From Lophius americanus (taxonomy: Eukaryota; Chordata; Actinopteri; Lophiiformes; Lophiidae): a stretch of DNA of 64,000 bases. The notes below the pieces were generated by a model, which saw only the letters and a program-made list of their open reading frames with translations, made no database searches and was not told the DNA's origin. The position numbers were made by a program, and so were the translations under genes. Positions within the stretch are counted from its first letter, which is position 1. Each line of letters starts with the position of its first letter. The DNA is taken from contig JBBDHG010000054.1 in NCBI GenBank assembly GCA_037951165.1, positions 5,222,001-5,286,000 of the forward strand, written 5' to 3'. Of this stretch, positions 35,585 to 47,039 are shown in pieces.

Positions 35585-35825
35585 AATATATCCTTTATTT
35601 ATCACGTTACACAGTACATACATACAGTAAAACATCATGAAATTTATCTCTGCATTAAACACATACCTGCGGGAGCAGTGGCCGGCCCCTCTGAAGGGCC
35701 CGGGGAGCTGAAGTTTCAGGGACCCACGGCTTTTTGTGTCAGGGGCTGGGCTCGAACCCTGGTGTCCTGGTTGAGGGACAACTGCTCTACCCACTGACTT
35801 GAAGTCGTCCCCTATATAGGTAGAC
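35585..35825. repeat. Teleost interspersed repeat fragment (GCCCGGGGAGC type)
   Basis: CCTTTATTTATCACGTTACA, CAGTACATACATACAG, AAATTTATCTCTGCATT, GGGAGCAGTGGCCGGCC, GGGCCCGGGGAGCTG, GGGCTCGAACCCTGGTG and CAACTGCTCTACCCACTGAC follow the order of a familiar fish repeat. Its GGCTCGAACC phrase resembles a tRNA-like box B. The copy is degraded. Confidence 0.62.
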
Positions 35826-35929
35826 TGAAGAGTTATCATGAAAACCAGTACTCTGAAAACCATTTTTATGTCTTTAGCTAATTGTTAGAAAGTGTCTTTT
35901 TGAGGACACTCAAAGCTTCTAAACTCAGT

Positions 35930-36035
35930 TTGTCCAACTTGTGCAGGTGTCTCACCAAATATCTACTGGGACAGGATCCAGCTGTGTCCAAGACCCTACA
36001 TTGGATAAATGGTTACAGAAGACGGATGGAATTTA
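35930..36035 (-). repeat. Teleost interspersed repeat fragment, reverse copy
   Basis: CTGGGACAGGATCCAGCTGT then GTCCAAGACCCTACATTGGA, TAAATGGTTACAGAAGACGG, ATGGA is the reverse complement of the start of the family at 40862 (CCGCTTATC...GGAGCCTATCCCAGC). Confidence 0.6.
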
Positions 36036-36039
36036 TGTC

Positions 36040-37310
36040 ATAGAATAAAACTTTTTTTAACCAAAGTCCTTATTTCATACATTTAACTTTAACACATTTT
36101 AAAAACTAATTAACTTTGAGAATAATGAACTATAAATGTCCAAAAAAGTCAAACAGTTTCTGGGATTTAGGCCTCGATCTTACAGCGCTCCATTGTTGGC
36201 ATTACCATCCATGATAGTACTTGCTGTTGACACAGTCCCTTGAAGTACAGAGGACACACAAATTACGGCAAAACACTGTGATCAAGTGATGCTGTGTGCT
36301 TATAAAACCATGAAATTGGGCACAATCTGGAAAGAAGCTCATAGTCACTTTCATGGTACATGCAGTGTGAGTCCAATGTGAAGTGTGAACATTACCCCGC
36401 TCACTCATGCATTCAGGTAAGACCCCAAAGAGGTTTGGTCAGAGGTTATGCAGAGGTACAGTATCATGTTTTACACGTTAAAAGAACATTTTTGTAGATA
36501 TGTATTCCATATCTTCTTTGTATGTCTTTCCAAAAATCTCTATGTATCTGTTTGTATATTTGTAATCTTCCTCTATTTTTCAGCATCTGGCTATATCGCC
36601 ATGCTCTCTTGAAGAATATAATGAATTTGTCAGCAGAGTAACTGCATTCAATTGTAGTAGCAGATTGATGATCTTTCAGCACAAAGCATGCAGGCTCGAC
36701 CATTTAAAGAAAGCATGGAAGTAAACTTAGATTATTTTCTTCTTTCAACAAACTTCTTCCAAGTGATAAAATTAGAATGTCAATAAAACAGCTTTCAGTT
36801 TTGGTGTATATGAAAGAAAACTAGAGAAATTACTCATTCTTCTGCCAAGCAAGCTATTCAAAGAAGACTTTTCAATTTCAGCAGCCAATTTCCACGGCTT
36901 TTCCTCTAATGCAATGCTTGTGAAGGGAGCAAAAATAGGCTGTATCTGCACCAGTGGGTTGTGATAGGATGTTGTGTTACTGCCTGACTTATGTTCCTTT
37001 TCTGAGCAAAGTAATCATTCATGTAATTAATCTGAAAGAAACTTGTGAGCAGATCTATCGCAGAAAGTGATGTTTGATTTAATGCACTCCGGGACAGAGA
37101 AAAGAAAATTGGTGCACTGGTTCTTTATTTGGTGACATAAATCAAGAGAAATGTGAAGAACATGAAATGTAGAGGAGACAGAACCATCAACATTGTAATG
37201 CAAAGATTTTTTTGGTTACGTAAGAAGTGCATGAACCCACAATATGTTGTTTATATTTTCTAGTATACCGTTTTGACCAAAATAAGTACACAAGTCGAAA
37301 ACAAGCACCA
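36040..37310. other. Unassigned sequence with an enhancer-like part
   Basis: 36820-37100 is repeat-free and motif-rich (CAGCCAATTTCCACGG, AGTAATCATTCATGTAATTA). The rest is AT-rich. The frames at 36202-36408 and 36464-36703 (minus) have no domain. Confidence 0.35.
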
Positions 37311-37316
37311 ATTTAA

Positions 37317-37540
37317 TATCACCAATCATTCAGAAGATTATATCCGCTGACAAGTGGAGTCAGAATAACATTGATTATCACATTACAGCAACATCTATCA
37401 GTGGGAGGGGTCTTTATCTCGAAGCTAGTTAAATGGTCACGCATAAGGATATGAGAGACTTTGTCAACATTTGAACCGTGATGACAAGGCAGTCGGGTCG
37501 GAGTATCACCAGAACTGCAGAGTTCGTATGCCAAGCCCCT
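37317..37540 (+). mobile_element. Tc1/mariner-like transposon relic, family A, copy 3 (5' fragment)
   Basis: The order matches the 5' end of family A: a terminus-like ATCACCAATCATTCAG, then GCTGACAAGTGGAGTCAG, AATAACATTGATTATC, TCAGTGGGAGGGG, CGCATAAGGATATGAGAGAC and CAGTCGGGTCGGAGTATCACC (start of the transposase DNA-binding region). It stops abruptly near 37540, so most of the transposase is missing. Same orientation as copy 2, opposite to copy 1. Confidence 0.65.
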
Positions 37541-38799
37541 TTAACCTTTTTTCACGACACTAGATATTCATTACTGATGTCTGATGTCTCTTATTGAGGT
37601 TTCCACTTCTGCCCTGGTTAGTAGCTCCAAAGTGGTCAATGGAAGGCAAGAGGGCGCCCAGGATTCATTTATGCCTGTGAGAAGCGACGGCAAGCCCTTC
37701 CTGTCAGATTTCACAGACGTGCAACGGTAGAACAAATAGCTGATTTTAGTTCGGAACATTCAGTGCATCGTAGAGTTGTTTTGGCAGCAAAAAAATGGCT
37801 GATCAGTGTATATTGATATTGGCCCAAAAATGAAAATGATTGATATTTTAAGGTGTACTTGTATTGTTTAGCAAAGAGCTGGTACTCTGTCCTGATTGTT
37901 GTGTACATTTCGGTATGTAGCTGTGGTATAAGCAGAATTCCTCCCAACACACTCCTTATATCACTGCATAGCTGCTACTCCGGTATTAACGCTCTATTTA
38001 TTCATTTTTTTAATCAAAGTGAAATCTACTCAGCTATGATGCCCCTCATAAGGCAAACATGCCAGCATCAGACACACTGAGTAGCTTCCTGTCTGGGACA
38101 GGTCAGTTCAACAGGGACCAAATTGGGACAATGTTTCCCTTCAGGAAAGTGCAATTATAAGTGTCTTCAGACATCACCGTGACACGTCAACTGTGAACCA
38201 ACATACCACCAACACTTCAAACCCAAAGATATTTGTCACACCTACTGAAATGCACCATCAAGTCGCTGAAGCATCTGATCCTCCAGAGGGGCCCAGGAGG
38301 GAAATCAAGGAATCTGTCGGATTAATCCACGCAGTGAAGATTCCTCCTGTCACCTCGGCTCTCTTTTACCACTGGCTTTTAAAAGCCATTTAACCACTGC
38401 AAAGTAAACGGGACAGACAAGGATGACAGCAACTCTAAAAACGAGCATCTGTCTCCTTTAACACTTAAATAAACTATGATACACATGAACTTAATGTTAA
38501 TTAATGAATTGATTTATTTTGTCAGTGACAAAACCAGATTGTTTCAAAGATGCCAAAAGCAATCTATATATTTCTTCCTAAAAGGATTATGCCAGGATCT
38601 CAGTGTACTAAATAATCCTTTGATAAAGAGGACATGTGCTAGACTTTATAAAGCATCGTTAGAAGGGTTTATCTGCAGTGGAATTGTTTTAACTTGTTCA
38701 AAAGACAACAAAAAGAGAAGGAAGTAATCTTGTGTAATGGACCTGATGGCTACACTCCTTGAAGAGTTTTATTTTTTGATGCCACTAAAAATGAATAAA
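37541..38799. other. Unassigned sequence with an enhancer-like part
   Basis: 38180-38740 is repeat-poor and includes TTAATGAATTGATTTATTTTG and AATAATCCTTTGATAAAGAGG. Short plus frames 38193-38393 and 38476-38727 carry no domain. Nothing else was recognised. Confidence 0.35.
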
Positions 38800-39400
38800 T
38801 TTTTATTTTGAATGAACCAAATAGTCACATCTTTCACAAGTGAAACAATGGAGAATCATTCTTTCAATGAAATGGTGAAAGGCCTCGGGATAACATAATA
38901 TTGTTTCATAAATTCAACATAATTGTGTTCAGTAAATGAAATAAATGTTTGAATAACGTACCTATAAACATTGAAAGAATAAGATAGTTGCATCTTTGAC
39001 CATTAATGTAATAGTTGGTAGTATGGGGATTAAATAATTCTTTTCAGAATAGGCAACATAATTGTGTCTGCTGACTTTCATTGCATTGATATAACCGAAA
39101 AGAGTTTTGGGATTACACAATCATATGAAGTACATGGAACATAATTGTTTTACTAGTAACTGAAACAAGGATGCTGTTTGCATTAATTGATTTCTTTTTT
39201 GTTTGAACAACTGAAAAGTTGCATTTTTGACAATTTAAACAAGGTCATTTCATTTCATTAGTGTAGTAGTTAAGCAATTTGGGTTTCAGTAAATTTCATC
39301 CCGTAAATGAAATATAACTTCAACATTCAACATAACTATACGAGGAAGTACCTAAGTAAGTGGGTTTGTGAATTAAAAATTGTAAGCAATAATTTGTTTT
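38800..39400 (-). repeat. AT-rich dispersed repeat, copy 2 (degraded, internally repeated)
   Basis: Contains two partial internal repeats roughly 250 bases apart, each with an AACATAATTGTG/TTTT start followed by GTTGCATCTTTGAC or GTTGCATTTTTGAC. The same phrases occur on the minus strand of 57140-57290 (AATATAATTGTTTTC, GATGCAACTTTTGACATG), so I place it in the same AT-rich family as 56828-57400. Assignment is tentative because AT-rich text matches easily. Confidence 0.42.
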
Positions 39401-39599
39401 TCTAATCTTTCTCTCGTTTATTCAAACGAGTTTTGTCGAATCCTTTGACATAATGAAGTCAAGTAAATTTGATGTTTAATTTCCTCAAGTGCAGATAACA
39501 GAAATTTGCTGTCCGATGATGACTTACGTTTTTGTAAAAATCTTTAATATTGCCTTCCGATAAACGACTATTTACTTGTGTCTCTTCTTAAACTAAATA

Positions 39600-40200
39600 A
39601 ACTTGCTGTTCAGTTGGACCTTATTGCAGAGTTTAATTTAATAAGGCTGCCCTGAAATGACGTGCTAAAAAAGAATAAAATCATTTACCCCAGTTTAGGA
39701 AAGAGATCTACATTTATTCCATCTTCTCTGCCCGCTGTAAACTACCTTACAATTGTTCATTAATGAATCGCAGTAAATATTTTAAAATGGTAATTTGTCA
39801 TCCTGTCACTTCATTTGTGACCTAAAATTCCTCACTAGAGGCATCATCAAATAAATTAATCACTACCCAGGATCCATCTCTCCCTTGTGCGTGCTATTAT
39901 ACCCAGCTCTCTTGTGTTTCTCTTCATTTACATATATTTAATGGCCCAGTTGTGGTTGGTTGTGCCATGCGACTTGCTCAGCTCGTGTCAGGTGAAATAT
40001 TTCGACTGCCACAGTCTTTACCATTGCGAAGCATGTCTAGTTCATTTTCCTTGAATACCCTAAACTCAAGAGAATTAGAGTCATTTTATGGAACTGTAAA
40101 ATCAAAAGTGCACATTTTGCAGGTTTCTGGTTAGGGAATTATGCTAATAAGAGAACTTCCTTTTAGAAAGCAAAGCCATATTTTATCTGATGCGAAGATT
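39600..40200. other. Enhancer-like block
   Basis: Repeat-free, with CAATTGTTCATTAATGAATCG, ATTTAATAAGGCTGCC and TACATATATTTAATGGCCCAG. No convincing frame. Candidate conserved non-coding element. Confidence 0.37.
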
Positions 40201-40861
40201 AGAATTTTATTTTTTTTATACGCTTTGATTTTACACCACAAAATAAAACAAAAAAGAAATTAGGTAAATGAAGTTGGCGACACATTTTGATTTGAATTAT
40301 ATGAATTATATGAATCTCATTACAGCACATGCAGACAGACTGCGCTGTTGTGATCCTCCAGGGAATAATGATGTTGATTGTTAGGATGTGACGGGGCATT
40401 GGGCTGAACTAAAAAAAGACGAACTGGTCTACACTATAAAATAAAAATGACTGCATGCAGTTGATGCCGCCCATATTCCGTCTAAACCAATCAGGTTTAA
40501 ATCAGTCGGATCATGTTACTTGAATACACTTATTAGGAAAATGCAAAGTTAATATCTAAATCCCATCAATTTACCCTTAATTCAATCAACATGTTTGGCC
40601 CCCAGTCAAATGGATTTTAAGTTTATTGTACGATGGTTTAAATGTTCAGCCCAACAAAATTCAGCCAATTTGAATCAATTGTGTTTAAATTCAGTTTTGT
40701 CTTTTTTACGGTCGGTCTTGAATGAACCAATGTGGGGTTTTTTTCTGTGTGGTATTTTTAGATTATTAGTAATACCAATGTAATGTTTTCAATTACTGTC
40801 GTTTTCGTTCATATAACTCCTAAGTGTTCATTTAAATCAAACTGAAACATTTTGACACATT
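40201..40861. other. Unassigned AT-rich sequence
   Basis: Several TCAATTT/AAATTGA-type words, but no defined repeat. Nothing was recognised. Confidence 0.4.
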
Positions 40862-41030
40862 CATTCATTATCCATGACCGCTTATCAGGTTCACGGTTGT
40901 GGAAGCTGGAGTCTATCCCAGCTGACATTGGGCGAGAGGCAGCATACATCCTTGATGAGTCAACAGTCCACCACAGAGCTGACATCCATATCCATGTCCA
41001 GTGAGTTCACAGTCAAGACCTAATTACAAA
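40862..41030 (+). repeat. Teleost interspersed repeat fragment (GGCTGGAGCCTATCCCAGC type)
   Basis: CATTCATTATCCATGACCGC, TTATCAGGTTCACGG, GAAGCTGGAGTCTATCCCAG, CTGACATTGGGCGAGAGGC and AACAGTCCACCACAGAGCTG match the first part of a very common teleost repeat. The 3' half is missing or lost to decay. Confidence 0.8.
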
Positions 41031-41639
41031 TACTCCAACTAAATACAAGCCCCACTAACAATCAAAGTGCAAAAGTGAAAATCTTTTTTAATTTGACAAA
41101 AATACTTCGGCTATCCAGTCTTAGTTTTAAACACTGTTCAAACCAAACAAATCCAGTTTAATGCCAGAAGAAGAAGAAAGAAAGAATAAGAAATTGCAAG
41201 TGCAACAAATATCCATGATGTCCAACCATTTTACCAGACCTTAAAAAAAATTTACAAAACAGGAAGGGATTGTTGCTGACCTTTTGGTTCAATCCACCAG
41301 CAAATTAGCGCCACCTACAGGGCAGGAAGCCTGGATCATGAGTAATAACTATCCTTGTCAGGGTCATGTGTTTGAATTGACCTCAATCTCATTAGTAATG
41401 TACAGTAACGGAAGTAAACAATCTGAATTTCCTTTGGTTCTTGTTTGATCATGCAGTTTCTTTGCCCTCTCAACGTTTAGCCTCCAAGAAAAAATACAAT
41501 GCTAACTCACAATCACTTCATTATATTTCTAAAATAATGTATTCTATTGAAATGTACCGCTACAACATTTTAATATTTTCGATTTCCTACAAAAGCAGCG
41601 GTTGCACCCCTGTCATCCTATTTTACAGTGTCCCTTTAA
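41031..41639. other. Unassigned sequence
   Basis: Includes GCGCCACCTACAGGGCAGG near 41308, a phrase frequent in vertebrate repeats but too short to classify. Nothing else was seen. Confidence 0.4.
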
Positions 41640-42560
41640 ATATCGGTAGGTGTGCATGCAAATGAATTAGGTTGTTTCCCGATTTTTTTGACAGATACAA
41701 AAACAGCCCAATTATATTTATGAGCCACGAGCGTGTCATGTTTGAACTTCCCTCCTCATTAAGGGTCCCTAACAGGAGAGGACATGTGAACGTGCTAGGA
41801 GCGTTACCAGAGAAAACAACAACCTCATTTTGTCAGAGAAACCTCTCACCCAGCCACCCTGTTAGAACCTCGGAGCCAGTTTCAAAAGAAATTAGCATGA
41901 TTACGAATTAACATGCATTAATTGTTGCGCTCATTGAAAACCCAAGCCAAATGTGTCACTTGTCGTAGAGGAGCTGCTAAATGCTTTGTCACCTCCTGCT
42001 TAGGGGAGTCTGAATGCTCCGTGTGCTCATGGAAGGAGCCACTTCTACGCCGGGCATGAAGCGCCATCATACATAAATAAACAAACATCCCTTCTGCTGT
42101 AAAGCTCAGTTGACACGTAAGCCTGTGAGTTAGCGGAGGAATAGAGCAAAGTATTGATCAATGGAGTTTGTGATGTTTGGAAGATGGATTTATGACAAAG
42201 GATGCGGGGCCAGAGGATATAAGGAGAGGAGATTGTTCTACCCAGGTCTCAACCTGCCATTAAAACCTGGCATTTGGAGAGAGCAGAGCATCCAGAGAGT
42301 TTGACAGTGCGGTGCCACCTGAGGTGTTGGAGGGAGCCTTCCTCTCTGCTTTCACTTTGTGGTTTGTCAAATGGAAGTGTGATCTAAGGAGATCAACCAG
42401 GGGAACAAGAGTGATGGAGGAAAACTCAGTGATTGCAGGGCCTTGTCAGGAGGATTCTAGAATGATCTTCTACATTGGTCTACTGTTTTTAATTATCCTG
42501 CATCAAAGTCTTATTAAGGGGGAAATTACAGTAATGGTGGATGTATGTTGTATTATGTGA
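41640..42560. other. Enhancer-like block
   Basis: Repeat-free. Contains AGAAATTAGCATGATTACG, AATTAACATGCATTAATTG, GTTGCGCTCATTGAAAACCC and CCTGCTTAGGGGAGTCTG. Frames 41672-41911 and 42312-42560 lack domains. Candidate conserved non-coding element of nearly 1 kb. Confidence 0.38.
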
Positions 42561-42839
42561 TATATTTCTCAGCAGCACTGACGTGGAAACATTTAGAGTC
42601 AATTAATAGTAGTATTCTAATTTAATGATAGGAAATTCTTGCTTCAGCATTAAACAACTTACATGTCCTTTTCTTTTCATTCTATAACCCTGAAAACTGG
42701 GGGATATTATAGAATCGTCTGACGCAGATTCTTTGTCTTAACTAAAAACATTTTCATGGGTTATTTTCCAATTTTATACCCACATAGATTTTAGTATGAA
42801 GAAGAACTAAATTGATTTTTTGAAATGTCAGTTGCTTTT

Positions 42840-43290
42840 TTTCACTATGAGGGAGAACTTTATAACATCTAAATTAATAATTTCTCTACTGTTGGTCCAA
42901 TTTAGTCCAAATTTGGTGCATATCAATCAACTTGAGGATATATATCTTGTCTAAATCATTTTTTACTCCATTAGTTCATATTCTACTCACTAGGGGTAGG
43001 TTCTTTATTTTACGGGATAAGCACTATTTTTCGGACATAGCTTCCTAACCTTCTGTCCACGTTTGTCCAAATTTACATCATATGAACCGCTTTAAGGACA
43101 TCGAACTTGTGTTTGTCATATTTTACTGCAAAGGCTCATATTTTACTCACTAGGGGGAAATTTTCTCCACGGATTTTTTTAGTGTTACTTCCCGGATAAT
43201 AGTCCAATTGTGTCTAAATTGATCTAATATTAATTAACTCAAGGAAATCTGTCTTATTGTGACTTTGAGCTCAGAAAAATTGTTAACTGT
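42840..43290 (+). repeat. Unclassified dispersed repeat 'X' with tandem ~160-bp monomers
   Basis: Two diverged monomers are visible. The mark ACTCACTAGGGG recurs at 42985 and 43145, exactly 160 bases apart. Each is preceded by TTCATATTCTACTCAC or CTCATATTTTACTCAC. Each is followed by an A/T-rich part and then TCGGACATAGCTTCCTAACC or TACTTCCCGGATAATAG, GTCCAATT and CAAGGAAATCTG-type text. The head and tail sequences seen in other copies are missing. No coding potential. Confidence 0.72.
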
Positions 43291-43299
43291 ATTTATCTT

Positions 43300-43616
43300 C
43301 ATTATTTATCACTATTGGATCTTGGATTGCAATGAGCATCTTGCTCTCCTTGAGATTAATACTGGTGATGATTTGTCTTAATGGAAAAAGATTAATGCGA
43401 CTCTCATCAGCATCAATAGTACTTTATATCTAGTACCAATAATCATTTAAGTAACTTTAATTAACATTGCTGCTTTTTGGTCAGGCTTTTATATAGTTAT
43501 TCTTTTATTCTTTTATGATGCTTTTATCTGCTTTTACTTTGTAGCACTTTGAGATTTGATCCAAATGTAAAGTGCATTAAAAATGAAATGTATTATTATT
43601 ATTATTATTATTATTT
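43300..43616 (+). repeat. LINE/SINE-type 3' tail ending in (ATT)n
   Basis: The last ~110 bases (TGCTTTTATCTGCTTTTACT, TTGTAGCACTTTGAGATTTG, ATCCAAATGTAAAGTGC) are the reverse complement of 28365-28480. They end in about eight ATT units at 43591-43615. The AT-rich 43300-43500 may be further 3' untranslated sequence of the same element. No ORF survives. Confidence 0.7.
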
Positions 43617-43619
43617 AAG

Positions 43620-44389
43620 CATCCTTACACGCTATACTAAGATGGTGGACATTGTTCTTTCATCATCCACAGATCCTACATATGACTCATATAACCTTTC
43701 TCCTTAGGTCTTTTCAGTCCGCTGTTGTTGCATCACACCATCAATTCCATGTTATCAACCTTGTTCCAGTGGCCTATTCCTCAAAATGATCTCCTGGTCC
43801 CTAACTATCTGACGCAGACCTTGTTAGTCTGGGCAACTCTTGAGTCGGTTTGCCCGAAGTGGTTTCCTTTGACTCACATTCTTAGGTGGGCTCTGTAGCC
43901 AATATTATATATTATAATATATTGCCACCAATACACTCAACAACCATGTGACTGAACTGTTTTTATGGAACAGGATATGAGGATGGAATGTTTCCTCAAA
44001 AGCTGCTGACCATCTTTGGTGAGTTTCATGGATTGTTGTGTCTTTACAATGCTGCCCGAGGGGTTTGTTCTCGCTTAGCTGTTTCAGAACCATGGACAGC
44101 ACTGTTTGTTGTGTGGACAGACCATAGTGTTCAGACAGACTTCATTATGGTGTCAGGCCTGGAATCTGTTAATGCTTCGTATCATTGCTTCGGATTGTGT
44201 GTTTGAACAAAGCCTGACTGGAATCTGTGGCCAGTCATCCTAACTTATGTTTTATAGTATTTGTCTTTGATTGGTGATCATGTCAGTAGCCTAAGTATAG
44301 CTGCTTGGAGTTTCTGTGTTTCTCTGGTAATGACAGCGATTCGGGCATCTTGTCATCGAGTGTTACCGTGAAGTAATCCTAATGTGGTT
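43620..44389. other. Unassigned sequence
   Basis: Moderately complex sequence. Short frames at 43905-44102 (minus) and 43988-44206 (plus) have no domain. Nothing was recognised. Confidence 0.4.
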
Positions 44390-44525
44390 AAATTGATCAG
44401 TTAATTACCAGTTATCCTTATTGATTCATGATAATTATTATTAATCATCAATTATCTTCATCCATCAGTTAGTCCATCATTTAATTATCAGTTTTCTGTA
44501 TCGATCAGGTAATTATGAGTTATGG
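44390..44525. repeat. Degenerate ATCAGTTAATTA iterations
   Basis: Words such as GATCAGTTAATTACCAG, TAATCATCAATTATC, CATCAGTTAGTCC, TTAATTATCAG and GATCAGGTAATTATGAG recur every 20-35 bases. Either a decayed minisatellite or a cluster of TAATTA-type binding cores. Confidence 0.45.
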
Positions 44526-44529
44526 TCTG

Positions 44530-47039
44530 AATCAGGTTGTCCTCTTGCAGCTGGAGCTCCTCAGTTGAATCCTGCTCAAGTCTGCCACATTCAAGTATGT
44601 CATCACAACGGTGTTCTTCAGGGAGGATGCGTTGCCTCCATTCAAGGTTGCCATGTGTCTCAGTATACTGTAAGTTAGTCATCTTTTCCACCAGCTGTGT
44701 GGAACTCCACATGGACGTTCAAAAATTCATTCAACGTGGGCTCTTCCGGGTCGGTCCTATTTGTTAAGTACTGCAGCGCAGATGATGGCAGATAAGTAGA
44801 GTACACTTAAATACACTGTGATTATGTCCTGAGATGTTCTATTCTCATCACATTCCGGGATGATATCACTACATTAGGTGTAAAATCCACAGCCCACCAC
44901 TGATTGATATAATAATGAATTGAGGGTTGAGATTCAGAGTTTTTAATGAAAAACTGTTTCCTAAAATTCCCTAATGAACACAACCAAAAATTGAATCCGA
45001 CTGTTGACCACCACCAAAGCTCAACTTTGAACAGACAGAGAAAAGCTCAGGCACTATGTCAGCACCTTGTGGCTAGGGGTTGGCTCTCTTCTCTCTGCTT
45101 AGCTTTACTCCTGAATAACTATTTCTGCAGCATTAATTAGGATCATATTACTTTTAACTTGCTGGGATGTATCTGCCCGTGTTCATGCACTTAAAAATCC
45201 TTAAATTGTTTTATTGTGTTTGTTTATGCACACGATGGTAAAATCATCATCATCAGGGATTATTATTTAACCCTCTGGATCCTAAGATCCTGCACGCGTG
45301 ATCACTATCCCAAACACTAACTCGGGTCCTAATAGTGACTTTGTGTTGAAATAAAAGATGCCAAACATTACTATGTTGAACATTCTTTAATGCAATTTGT
45401 AAAATCTAATATAGGATAGGAAATGGAAGTTGAAATACTTTAGTTGCACATATAGAGTATGTATGTTGACATGTTTGTCACATGTTTTTTTCCTTTTTTG
45501 TTTTATCAGATGAGAGTTCAGCTTCATCTTTTTGATGAAGCTGTTAAACTGACCTTTCCACATTTAGCAGAGCAATATACATCTTATTAGTGAGCACGTA
45601 TAGAATCCTAAAGCTCTGAAATTAACTGTCAATGACATCAGTATTATATAATTATATTTTTCTAAATCCATGTTTGCAGAGGATTTCTGTCTCTCATAAT
45701 TTGTAATAACTGCTGTTTTAAAAAAAAATCCTCAATCCTATGTGAATCTGCATTCCCCCACACATAGATCGTTTATTATCAGCTATATTTTTTTCCGTAA
45801 CATTTGTTTTAAGAAAATTTGAACATTTTAACAGTAACAGTAACAGAACAGTAACAGATAAAACCCTTGAATGCGTCTCATTCATGATATGTTGAACAGC
45901 AGGGAGTAGCTGTACTGTGATATCAGCTTTACCAACGTTAAAAATGAGTGATTACAAGAGGTTAGACGCCAGAGAAGGCTGACATAGTTAAGTCTAGCTA
46001 CAAAACATAATCTAAATGAGTTGCTAAGATGTGAAGCCTTCCTGCAGAGGACACATACATATAATTTACATTCTTTATGTTGAATTATTTTAAAATGTCA
46101 TTTACTTTTTAGGAAAATAACAAAAAATAATATTTAACAAAAATGCCCTTTGCAAAAAAAACAAACCTTAGTTCTTGAGGAGAGAAAAACCCCATAGTTT
46201 TAACGGTCAAAGCAAACAGAATCACATCACTTCACTGGTGCTTAAGTGTATAAAAATAAACAAGAAAAATATAACAAATGAACTCTAACAAGTATCTGCT
46301 GTCGTTCTAACTAGAACATGACAGAGAAAAAATCCACTTTTAGCAATTTTTATAATTGTACACTGTCGTATAAATCATTAAAATACATTTGTAAACATTA
46401 AAATGAAAGCTAAATTTCAACAATCTGTCAAAGTCGGTTTTCACCAAGAATTCAGAACAGTCATGTGATTTTAACAAGCCAGTTCACACAGCAGCAGACT
46501 GCCTTAACAGTTTTTTCACTATCTGTTTCTATCCAAAAATCGTAATACTTGTACCTCTGACAATTCTTAAACATTATCAATCAATTATTCATCCAGAAGC
46601 TACAGTTTAACATATTTTTACCTTTGATAAATCAGCTAGCATCCCCCAGAGAAGCAGCACATGAGCAATACAATTGTAAAATTGCAAGATCTGACAACAA
46701 AATCGCCCTATGGTGGAATTACTGAGTATTGCACCTGGTTACCCATGTATTTAAAGTTGTAAGACATGCAGATATCATGCAAGACAACTATAAACTGTGT
46801 AAGTAATGTTGCTGCTGAAGAAAAAATATTCTTCCATCTGTTACCTTTACTTAAATGTATTGAGGACGTAGCATTAATCACCTCTGTATCACAAAAATGT
46901 GTATCAGATACATAATATATAAATACTTTGAACATTTTAATGGCTAAAATGACCCTACTCCTGTGATGAGATGACCTTACTATCCCTTTATTTTATCGAA
47001 AAAATAAACTTGTGATCTCCAATTGTTCCACATAACAAT
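44530..47039. other. Unassigned, mostly AT-rich sequence
   Basis: No repeat family or exon was recognised over 2.5 kb apart from a small hairpin at 45519-45543 and short GTAACA iterations near 45832-45860 (ACAGTAACAGTAACAG). The segment 44537-44767 is open on both strands with no domain. Confidence 0.4.
45519..45543. other. Perfect 10-bp inverted repeat
   Basis: CAGCTTCATC, loop TTTTT, GATGAAGCTG. It could form a small hairpin in RNA, or be chance or a palindromic binding site. The flanks do not extend the pairing. Confidence 0.85.

Noticed and set aside
45268..45300. TTAACCCTCTGGATCC as a possible piggyBac-type terminus (TTAA target plus CCCT)
   Set aside because: No matching AGGGTTAA end was found at a sensible distance, and no transposase relic is present.
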